From Porodaedalea pini (Eukaryota; Basidiomycota; Agaricomycetes; Hymenochaetales; Hymenochaetaceae), in the NCBI GenBank assembly GCA_002794775.1, contig NBAY01000006.1:434001-498000 (forward strand): DNA of 64,000 nt, in the 5' to 3' direction. A program made the translations under genes and the position numbers. Position 1 is the first letter of the stretch. Each line of letters starts with the position of its first letter. The notes under the pieces are model-generated. The model saw nothing but the letters and a program-made list of their open reading frames with translations. It searched no databases and was not told the DNA's origin. Shown piece by piece: positions 13,665 to 23,889 of the stretch.

Positions 13665-14575
13665 ATTCTTACAGGGAAATTGAGGCGGTTAGAACTATCG
13701 AGTGGCTTGCGAAGGACGAGTACCTTTGAAGGTATGCCTTTCTGTATCCGCTCTATGGCCTAATGCCGCTGTCTTTTTACTGCTATTGCTTATAGCGAGA
13801 TCGCTCTGCCGCCGTGGATAAGATGCTTAGGAGGTAGGCCGTTAGTAAATATGGCCTTTCGGTCCGGAGGATTCAATCCAAGCGGAAACGAGGCTGGGTT
13901 CTTCGTTGGCACCCTACTCGTTCAAGTCACGAACCTCCCCTCGGAATACCTCATGGCAGGTACGTCTCTCACGTTTGTCTTTTGCCCGTCCAATTACCGC
14001 TCATAATCTTTGAGGGTTCATTGCGGCTCGTCAACGAGGCTGAATTTCTTTGATCAAGAATGTACCTTTCTCGTTCTCATGGCCCGGAGCTACCCCAACA
14101 CCACTCAGTCAGCTTGATCATGGGTCTCTGGTGCTCTTGTCTGGGGTAAACCGTCTGTTCGATGCGAGAAAGACATACTTCTGTCTCGTTCAAAAAAAAG
14201 AGGACCACACCAACGTTTGCAGCGGCGGGAAACGTATAACCATCGCTGAACAAGAGCTCAATCTCGAAATCGGAACTTTGCTCGTTTACCTATGAGCTTG
14301 GGAAACTTATAACTAGCATCAACTCTATCATAAAACTGGGCACAAGTACAGACGATGCACGCGGCAAAAGAATGAAGAAACGAGGCAGAAATCTATCGCG
14401 CAATGTCGGTCTATGACGGAGTGCTTAATCCAAATTTCCCAAGGAATTATTACCGGATATCTTTGAAGATTTTGAGATTCTTGTCCTATCTCTCCTGTAG
14501 CTTCGTCTCCGATACTTCAAATACCTGGACGCTCTTGCTATCAACGCACAATTTGACTGTCCCGCATCGTAGGTC
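13665..14575. other. Intergenic region with possible decayed coding fragment
   Basis: This is the region between the divergent MATE and ureohydrolase genes. On the plus strand around 13,850-13,960 there is a short open stretch (VNMAFRSGGFN, EAGFFVGTLLVQ) that ends in a good donor-like GTACGT and is preceded by an intron-like GTATGC...TATAG. It faintly resembles the membrane part of an ABC-2 transporter, but no start, catalytic domain or continuation is present, so it is at most a relic. The remainder should contain the two promoters. Confidence 0.3.
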
Positions 14576-16107
14576 ATGAAGTTCAGCGCGCTCAGAGGTC
14601 TCCTTCTGTCGACGCTCTTCGCGGCTGCGAGCTCGCATGAAGGCCATGACGATGCCCAGATGCCTATGGACTACGTCAAGTACCCTTACCAAGCTTCCTA
14701 CCTCGCCAAAGACACTGGTATGCTAATTTTTGGTTTCTATACGACATATCAGAACTCACAACCGCGTGTAGTGACCGCCGATTCCATTTTCTCGGGAATC
14801 ACCACCTTTGCCAAGCTCCCTTGGGTGCAGTGCTTCGGCTCCGGAAAGAACGTCCCCTTCGACATCGCATTCCTCGGCGCCCCATTCGACACTGGCACGT
14901 CCTACCGTCCCGGCGCGCGCTTTGGGCCTGCAGGCATACGCGCAGGCTCGCGCCGCCTGACGCTGTACGGCGGCTACAACGTCCCGCTCGCAGTCAACCC
15001 GTTCGCGAACCTGACCATCGTCGACTGCGGCGATGTTCCCGTCACGCCGTACGACAACGCCTTCGCAATCAAGCAGATTGAGGACGGGCACAAGGCGCTG
15101 CTGCATCGCGCGCCAGCGACCAAGCTCGGGCGGGACGCGGCTACGGGCGAACAGCTTGTCACACTTGCGAGCGACGGGAAGGAGCACCCGCGGATTATTA
15201 CACTCGGCGGGGACCACACGATCGTTCTTCCGCTGCTTCGTTCCATTCACTCCGCGTACGGCGCCGTCTCGGTCATCCACTTCGACTCGCATCTCGACAC
15301 ATGGAAGCCGTCGGTCTTCGGCGGCGCACCGAGCCAACAGGCGGAGATTAACCACGGCACGTATTTCTACTGGGCGAGCAAGGAAGGGCTCATTGCCAAT
15401 GGATCGTCAATTGCAAGTGTCTTCGTTTCCATTCGCCCTTCCCTTTTTTTCCCGGGCTCTCTGCGCGGAAAGTCAAAGCACTATGATCCTAGTTTATCCT
15501 TTTGATCTAGCACGGCGCGATCAGGACGACGCTCTCCGGCCTTGCTGATTACGAGAACGACGATGAGACCGGCTTCCAGCGCATCGAGGCGCGCGAGATT
15601 GACACGATCGGTCGCTTCCCTTCTCTTCTTGCCCGCTTCTTAATATTCTTACTGTCTTGAACTTGCAGGTACGGATGGTATCATAAAGAAAATCCGCGAG
15701 ACTGTAGGCGACAAGCCTGTTTACCTCTCGATAGACGTCCGTTCCTTCTTAAACTTGGTTTACCGTGCACTGAGGCTCTATTCTCTATCTCAAGATTGAC
15801 TCCATCGATCCAGCATTCGCGCCGGCGACGGGCACGCCTGAGACCGGCGGTTGGTCGACGCGCGAGCTGCGCACGATCCTCCGCGGGCTCGACGGGCTGC
15901 ACATCATCTCCGCTGACATTGTCGAGGTCGCTCCTGCGTACGACACGAATGCAGAGCTCACGACCATGGCCGCTGCCGACGTGAGTGTCTTGTGAGATCA
16001 CATACCATGTGGCGGAGTTCTTGATTTGCGATTTGTAGGTGCTCTTCGAGGTGCTGGGTGTCATGGCCAAGACGCCGCTCGGTAAGGTGGCAAATGCATC
16101 CCTCTGA
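14576..16107 (+). CDS. Secreted arginase/agmatinase-family ureohydrolase
   Basis: Exons 14576..14717, 14772..15412, 15511..15610, 15669..15736, 15795..15980 and 16039..16107 give 1,206 nt (401 residues). The N-terminus (MKFSALRGLLLSTLFAAASS) is a clear signal peptide, so the product enters the secretory pathway. The binuclear Mn2+ site of the ureohydrolase fold is complete: GGDHT near residue 194, HFDSHLDTW near 218 and SIDIDSIDPAFAP near 315, with NHGTYFYW between. Family members hydrolyse agmatine, arginine or other guanidino compounds to urea; the real substrate of secreted fungal copies is not settled. The second intron (15,413-15,510) uses a GC donor with the consensus GCAAGT. Two adjacent donors (GTCGCT, GTCCGT) are weak, but the reading phases and conserved sequence require them. 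Confidence 0.92.
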
Positions 16108-16666
16108 GGCGGCCGTAGGTAATTACCCGACCGAAGGTAATTCAAGCCTTTTCTTCAATGCAATTTCTTGTCTTCTTTCCGTTCTTGCGTTCTTCCGTTC
16201 GTGGTTGGTCTCAGGGCAACAACGAAGACCTTCCCTTCGACTATAAAAATGCACAATTTCCTTCCTTCTTGTCTTGCTTTTGTATACAAAATCGTGAACG
16301 TTTTTCTTGTCATTTGAGAGTCGAAGAGAGATACAATTTGATTGAGAAGTGTGGCGCAAACTGATTAAGAAGTAACGTTTAGACGTGGTTTTGACGCGTT
16401 TCTGAATATTAATATATATGAGCCACGGAATATTAGAAATACAGAAAATGACACGTTGACCTGGCTACATGTAGTGAGACGAGTAGAAGCCGGTAAGAAA
16501 AGGCTGTTGTTCGGGTAAGTAGACGTTGTAAGCGGAAGGCCAGTTTACATACTCTAATTAGTAGGCTGTGGCGCGCCGCCTTACAACCAACCAACCATCG
16601 CTCTTGTCATCGAGAAACAACTCCTCAACTCAGCTCGCATCTACTCTGGCTCTTTCTCTTTCACTC
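16108..16666. other. Intergenic region
   Basis: Between the ureohydrolase stop and the coiled-coil gene start. It is AT-rich around 16,370-16,450 and holds no recognisable gene. It probably contains a 3' UTR and the next promoter. Confidence 0.5.
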
Positions 16667-17247
16667 ATGAACTCTCACGAAAACCTCTCGATGGACGAAG
16701 AACCTCATCCGCGCTCGTCAATCGAGAGCAGGTCAGCCAGCACGCTTTGAAACAGAGCCGAGTGAGCTGACGCGACAGAATACTGTTCGGCAGGCGGTCA
16801 AGGGTGTCGCGCATGACGAGCAACATGGAGCCGCCTCCAGTACCCGCCGTGCCGCCCTCGCTCCCAGAGACAAAACTCGACGTCTCGCTCTCGCTGGATC
16901 AGATCATCGGCGACATGACGTTCGAGGGCGCGGACATCGACCCAAAGTGAGCCGCCGTCTCTTTGTATATACTGTCTCGCACCCCTGCGTCCGCTGACCT
17001 CCGCACGCGCGCGTTGCCACGTGGCATTTATAGGAAGAAGGAGCAAATGGAGAAACGCCAGTCGAACGTGATGAGGCTGGCGGAGGAGAACGAGAAGCTG
17101 AATGCGGAACTGAAGGCAATGAGCGAACGACTGGCGGCGGCGGAGCGACGAACACAGGCGATTCTCGCTGCGCGAGAACGGAAGGCGAAGCAGAAGCTGG
17201 ATACTTCAGAGGGACAGCAGCAGGAGACGTCGGCGCGCGCGTTCTGA
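16667..17247 (+). CDS. Small coiled-coil protein of unknown function
   Basis: Three exons, 16667..16731, 16794..16946 and 17034..17247, give 143 residues with closing phases. The N-terminal third is Ser/Arg/Pro-rich, followed by a short acidic stretch (DQIIGDMTFEGADIDPK). The last ~65 residues form a continuous heptad-like helix beginning KKKEQMEKRQSN and continuing through LAEENEKLNAELKAM. No DNA-binding basic region or other domain is recognised. The start is the first ATG in good context (TCACTCATGA). The gene prediction rests on coding character and splice signals only. Confidence 0.6.
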
Positions 17248-17640
17248 GCGTGGACTACGAAACACGCCTTTTTTTCTTGGTATTTTGTTGGTTGCATTTA
17301 CATATTTTCTTCCTCGCTTTCCCCGTCGATTTATGCACATTCCTTGTACTAGCTAATATACCCAGGGAGCCTAACCGTTGTATATATATCGCGATCGCTG
17401 AGCGTTGCTGACGACGACGAGTTGTTACTGCATAAGTCAATTTGAAGTACATAAACGATAATAGGGTCGGCACGGAGCTCCCCCACTCTAGATCTCCACT
17501 CTTCTTGTTTTTACTGCAGAAAATTGTGCTTTCTCTCATCTCTCTTCACCACCACCATCGTCGCGAGCATCGTCGACGACCTACTCGAATCGAGATCATC
17601 CTGTTAATCTAACTCATCTGTTCTATACCTCGTCGACAGT
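17248..17640. other. Intergenic region upstream of the oxidoreductase
   Basis: About 390 nt without a gene. It probably contains the 3' UTR of the coiled-coil gene and the promoter of the downstream oxidoreductase. No other feature is seen. Confidence 0.5.
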
Positions 17641-19404
17641 ATGCATGCCGCCCGCCGCCCATCCGAGCGTCGTCCGTCTGAGCGCAGGCTGTCCGAGCGC
17701 AGGCCTTCGGGCCCGGCGTCGAGGAAGTCGTCCATCGACCCCTCGAAGCTCATCCGTATGGACAAGTTGAGTGACGCGCCCTTCTATCGCGCCGTCCGAG
17801 CTCACCACAGCTCGCTATATGCGCTCTTACTGCTCGTCCTACGCTGCAATGAATCACGCACCAACTGTGCAGGATGACCCACATCGGCGGCTCTCAGAAC
17901 TTCAACGTCGTCTTCATCGGGGCGGGGAACATCATGTTTGGTGCGTATGTTGTGTTTTCTATGCGGAACTTGAGGATCGCCGTGCTCACTAGCGCACAAT
18001 GCAGGCTCGGACGAGGGACCCTGGAACCACTCGTTCCGCTTCGAACAGTGCGTGATCCCGTGCGATCCGCACTCTGCTCCTCTAACCCATATGCGCCAAC
18101 AGCAAGCTCGGCCCGCGCCTCAAAGTCGTTGCGCTGATCGACCCCGCCATCGAGCGCGCGCAGGCCGTGCTCAAGATGAAGTGCGACTCGTTCGTCGTGT
18201 CTGCGTATAAGGACACACGTATCTTCAAGTCGCTCGACGAGTTCATCAAGGGAATGACGGAGCGAGAGCGCCCGCATGCGATCGTCATAGGCAGCCCGCC
18301 GATGTTCCGCGGGAGCACGAAGCCCGGACGCGACGTCGAGCTTCAGATCCTCAAGCACTTCCCGGGTATCGCGATGTTCATCGAGAAGCCCGTCGCGACG
18401 CATCCGGATGCGGAGATTGAGGAGGCGTTCGCTGTGTCAAAGGCGATCAGCGAGAGCGGCACCATTGTATCTGTGGGGTGTGTGTCTTGCTTTCAAGATG
18501 AAGGTCGTTTTTAACAATACTACAGATACATGCTTCGCTACCTGAAGGCCGTACAGATGATGAAGCAGATCATCCTAGACAATGACCTGACAGTCATGGC
18601 CACTGTAGCGCGCTATGCATGCGCGTACCAAGCTATTGCGAAGCCTGATTGGTGGGACAAGTCCAAGAGGTAATCCATGATGATTAATAACCATTATTAT
18701 GCGTGAACTAAGCCATGTTCCCAGTTGCGGCCCGATTGTCGAGCAGGGCACCCACTTCTGCGATCTTTCGCGCTACTTTGGCGGTGATGTTGACGTTTCG
18801 TCCGTCCAAGCCCACTCGCTCGAGTGGGACGAGGCGCCCGGAAAGCTGTCGAAGATGTCCATTGACGAGTCAAAGATCGCACCGGAGAACAGGATTCCTC
18901 GTATCACTTCCGCCACCTGGTTCGTCACGTTTCGTACTCCGATAAACTGAAGGCTAACCGGCATATAGGAAATACGAGAGTGGCGCTGTCGGAAGCTTGA
19001 CGCATGCTGTATCTCTTCAAGGCACCAATTACAGCTGCGAACTTGAGGTGTTCGCCGATGGATACTCCCTCAAGTAAGTCTTTAAGATTTTCAGCTGTAG
19101 AGGGGTTATTCATAGATTATTTAGGCTGGTGAACCCGTATGTGCAGCCCGTCCTGTACATTCGTCGTCCGGGTGATGACTACGAGGAGACGCACCGCTTC
19201 CCGGATGACGATCCATTCTTCTCTGAGGTGTCCAATCTCATTGACGTGATCGAGGACATTGAGGAGAATGACGAGGAGGCCGGCTTGATCCTGAGCACGT
19301 TCGAGGACGCGTGCAAGACGTACGAGTTCACATGGGCGATCCGTCGTGCTAGTGAGCGCTCGATCAAGAAGAAGGATCAGAACGCAAAGCCCAGCGGTGC
19401 ATGA
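17641..19404 (+). CDS. Gfo/Idh/MocA family NAD(P)-dependent oxidoreductase
   Basis: Eight exons (17641..17765, 17873..17940, 18005..18047, 18103..18477, 18526..18669, 18725..18919, 18969..19073, 19125..19404) give 1,335 nt (444 residues). A Rossmann nucleotide-binding motif (VVFIGAGNIMFG) starts near residue 50, the family EKPVATH motif lies near 170, and the C-terminal half has the expected substrate-domain pattern (GPIVEQGTHFCDLSRYF). Such enzymes oxidise or reduce sugars, inositols or dihydrodiols; the substrate cannot be assigned. The first ~40 residues are an unusual basic repeat of (S/P)SERRP units ahead of the fold. There is no secretion signal, so a cytosolic enzyme is likely. Confidence 0.92.
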
Positions 19405-19932
19405 AGTGGGAGTGATAAGGCTTGCAGTAGAGTCCAGATAGACTCAACGGAAGGGAACCGGATAGACAAATGTAACGGAATTGGATTAACACATAAAAAG
19501 AAAAGTGAATGTTTCTTGAGAATCTTGTTTGTATCGTGTTACTGTAAAGTGAACCCAATTGAGTGTACCATGGATCCATCTATTGTTCCCACTGTGTATC
19601 TGCCCAAAATGCAAATCTGGGTCGCGCGGCGGCTGTCTGACTCGACGCGTCGCGACGCGATGTGGCTGAGAAATAGAGAATCACGTGCGCTTGTTGTGGT
19701 AGCTTTATAAAGTTGCAGTGCCGCGATGGCGAACTCTCAACCTCTCTTTCTTCCACCACCATCTTACCCTGCTGCTTCTCAGCCTTGTGAATCATATTCA
19801 CATTGCAAACGCACTTCATACTGTATGTAACACGCTTTCATATTCTCAAACTTGAAAAAACACGTTCTGACGGCGACTTTTTGATTTCGTAGTGCACCCG
19901 AAACCCGTTTCTCGCACGTTTAAATAGTAGCA
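19405..19932. promoter_or_regulatory. Promoter/5' UTR region of histone H2B
   Basis: A TATAAA sequence at 19,706-19,711, preceded by a CACGTG at 19,682-19,687, lies about 220 bp upstream of the H2B start codon. Between them a GTATGT...CGTAG pair (19,822 to ~19,891) could delimit a 5' UTR intron. I see no second histone gene in this interval. Confidence 0.4.
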
Positions 19933-20605
<673 letters not shown>

Positions 20606-20895
20606 GTGGCGGCTTTTGTGTGGCTTCTTATTCCTTGACCTTTGTATTGATATATCCATATACTGTGCTACTTGATAAATTGATCCTTTCCATCTCTTGA
20701 GTCTGATTTTGAGTTTACCGGGCTGCCATCAACTATACCACGTGAGATTGAAGTCATTTCAAGATCTTCATTTACTTTTTCGCTGCCGTACTCTGTGTGC
20801 TGTCCCAAGCTACAAAAACGCTCACCATAAATTGTCTTCGCGGTCTGAGGGCGGCGCCCTTGTACAAACACCGTCTACGCCGCGCACAGACAACC

Positions 20896-23448
20896 ATGGC
20901 CAGCGCGTCCGAGAGCTCAGTGACGCTCCCAGAAATCCCGGACGGCTTCACGCTGCACACAGAGAACAGCGCGCGCATCCTGCTGCCTGCAACGAACGAG
21001 GCGTTCCTCAACCCTGTGCAGGAGTTCAACCGCGATCTGAGCGTCGCGTGTATCCGCGTGTGGAGTGAGGAGTTTGATGCATTGAAAGAGCGGCGTAGGC
21101 GGGAGCGCGCGGCGGCGGCGGGCGAGAAGAAGGCGAAAGGGAAGGCGAAAGCGAGGAAAAAAGTGAAAGGTGTGTATTCTCCCAATGAGAAGACTGGTTA
21201 TCTAGCTGAGATCATTAGATGAGGGCGACTCTGAAATTAAAGACGCAGCTGCTGCGTCCGATGTTACTATGACAGATGCGACTACCGAAGCTGCTGCACC
21301 TTCAGGGAGCACTCCTGTCGAGTCAGAAATAAAAAGCTGAACCCCCAAAAGTACCTGCGGTAGGCAAAAGCTCACTGTAATGTCCATGCACTCTCATTTA
21401 CAGAGTGATTAGTACACTCCGCATCGTTTCGTGCTCCTCGAAGCCCTGTCAGCTACAGGTCTGCGCGCAATCCGATACGCGAAAGAAATACCGCTCGTCA
21501 AGTTCGTCAATAGCTCTACATATCCTTTCGCTTTGCTGACATTTCTCCGCTTTTTTTTGTTCAGATACGTGATTGCAAATGATCTCTCGCCTGTAGCTGT
21601 TGAGGCGATTAGGCGGAACGTCGAGCTCAACGACTTGGGCGAAATATCCGAGCCAGTAAGTGCAGACCGCGAGAAGGTGGGAAACGGGAACACAGAGAAG
21701 ACAGAAGCAGTCTCGAAGAAAGTAACAGCAAAAGTAAAGATCAACGAAGGAGATGCTTGGTGAGACGTTAGTCTATATTGTCGCTTCTTACGCGAGCTCA
21801 TGTTATCGAATTTATTTTCCTGAGAAGCGCCCTGATGTACTCGCATCGCCCGGACCGTCTACGGGTTGATTGCGTCGACCTGGATCCGTATGGGACTGCT
21901 GCACCGTTTATTGACGCTGCAGTCCAGTGCGTGAACGATGGTGGTCTTATTTGTGTGACTTGCACGGATATGACTGTTCTCGCGACGAACAATTATCCTG
22001 AAAAATGGTTCGTGCTTGTTAATGCATTTCTTTGCTTGTAGCATTTATGTTCTTGTTCTGCAGCTTCTCCAATTATGGAGGGATACCAGTCAAGGCTGAG
22101 TACTGCCACGAAGCTGTAAGTTCGTGCTTCCTGTAGAATGTTTTATTCATAATTAACCACTCTCCTGTAGGCACTCAGACTTGTTCTTCACAGTGTTTCC
22201 ACATCTGCAGCACGCTATGGCCGATACATCCAGCCCCTGTTGTCCTTATCTATCGACTTCTACGTCCGACTTTTTATTCGTATACAAAGCGGGCCAGCTG
22301 AAGTAAAAAAAGCAGCGAGGTACGCCAATTATTTTAGCAACATAATCAATAGATCGTCCCCACTAAATATATGGCCATCTCAGCAAGACTTCGACGTTCT
22401 ATATTTGCTCGGGATGCCAAGCTTTCTACGAACAGCCTTTGGGAAAGATTGTAGAAAAGGTATCAGAAAAGAATGGACAGGTGAATTTACTGTTCAGGCA
22501 GCGGTCGGGACCTCCGGTGGGCGACAAGTGCCCGGAATGCGATAGTTCTTTGCATGTGTGTGCTCCAGCATTTCAATCTCTATCAGATTGTATCCACTGA
22601 CCGCAATCTCTCTATCGTCTGCGCTCAGGTCGCAGGTCCTATGTGGTCCGGACCGATTCACGACACCGAGTTTGCGGAGAAAGCGCTCGCACACCTCGAG
22701 GCGAATGCGACAAACTATGGCACGGCGCCGCGCATGAAGGGAATGCTTACTGTTGCTAAAGAAGTGCGTCCGCGCGATCGGGTTCTGCTTATTGTACTAC
22801 CTCGGAAAGCTTAATCATTCGTCCTTGAGCAGGAGTTGCAGACTCCGTTCTATTTCACGCCAGGTCGGATGGCCGGGACATTCCACTGCGTCTCGCCTTC
22901 ATTGGAAGAAACTTCGTACGTACACCTGTGCTCGTAATCACCTTCCTTGTTGTCTCATCTTATTTCATGGCTATTTAAAGGAACGCACTGCTGCATGCGG
23001 GCTTTGCAATTTCGCGCTCGCATGCTCTGGCAGGCTCGCTCAAGACGACGGCGACGCGGCAGGACATACACGACGTCTTCCGCGGCTGGGTGAAGGAGCA
23101 TCCCGTCAAGCCAGAAAGCATACCCGAGAAATCGCCATCGTACCATTTGCATTCCAAAACACCGCGGTAAGCCTTCCTTCCTTTCCTTTCCCTTTTTTTG
23201 TCCTCCCCTCGTGTTTATTGTCTCCCTACATCTCTCCTCCTCGCCGTGCATTGATTTAATCCAAACTCAAACTCTGGAACTCTCTTATCGATAATAGATT
23301 CGAGGCAGACTTCTCACACCATCCTCAATCGACATCGCAGTCCTCGAAAGTGAGGCTCGTACGATACCAGCAGAACCCCACGCCGAACTGGGGGCCCGGG
23401 ACGCGTGCGACGGGAAAGCGGAAGCGCCATGTCGGCGACGATAGCTGA
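20896..23448 (+). CDS. TRM1: tRNA (guanine26-N2)-dimethyltransferase TRM1
   Basis: Exons 20896..21169, 21219..21316, 21413..21501, 21565..21759, 21828..22007, 22064..22115, 22171..22319, 22384..22555, 22629..22763, 22833..22915, 22981..23166 and 23298..23448 give 587 residues. Signatures: [36 protein letters not shown] (SAM motif I), [16 protein letters not shown], a zinc-binding region with CSGC and CPEC pairs, and [11 protein letters not shown]. The enzyme dimethylates G26 of cytosolic and mitochondrial tRNAs. The ATG at 20,896 has a strong context (ACAACCATGG). The reading frame stays open upstream to 20,752 without an ATG and is Arg/Lys-rich, hinting at a mitochondrial extension. The third-exon junction is uncertain: the in-frame model needs a weak GTCGAG donor at 21,317; otherwise an extra A in the A5 run at 21,331-21,335 must be assumed. 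Confidence 0.93.
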
Positions 23449-23889
23449 ACGCAGTGTTATTTGTCGAGATCTGTTTTCTTTTACTGGTGAACTCGATGAA
23501 TCCATAGCAACAAACACAGAAACTTAAGAATATTAAACTGATTGATTGCGTCCCGTGTTGGGAAAAATACATAAGACATTATAGGCGTATGGACTTGCCA
23601 TGAACAGGGTTGGCTTGGTCTAAATATGCGATGCGTAAGGGATCGTGCTACAATTCGTTGTAATGACCACAGCAAGCAGGAAGAAAAAGAAAGATGAAGG
23701 ACCTTACGTACGAGGACGGACAGCGGATCCGGAGAGCGGGTGAACGACAACAGAGTATGTAACTAGAGAAAAGTTAGGAAGTAGAAAAGGTAAGAGTAAA
23801 TGAACCCCCAAGATCAAAGCAAAATTCCAAGAAAAAAAAATTGCATAAAGAAAGAAAAAGGAAGGTTGCGAAGGGATGAAGAAAAAACC
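23449..23889. other. Convergent 3' flanks of TRM1 and the MAPKKK
   Basis: The two genes converge here. The interval is AT-rich with an A-rich tract at 23,830-23,890 and no gene. It should hold both 3' UTRs. Confidence 0.5.

Noticed and set aside
11698..19404. A biosynthetic gene cluster formed by the transporter, ureohydrolase and oxidoreductase
   Set aside because: No backbone enzyme (PKS, NRPS, terpene synthase) or cluster regulator is present, and the genes include ordinary housekeeping neighbours such as H2B.
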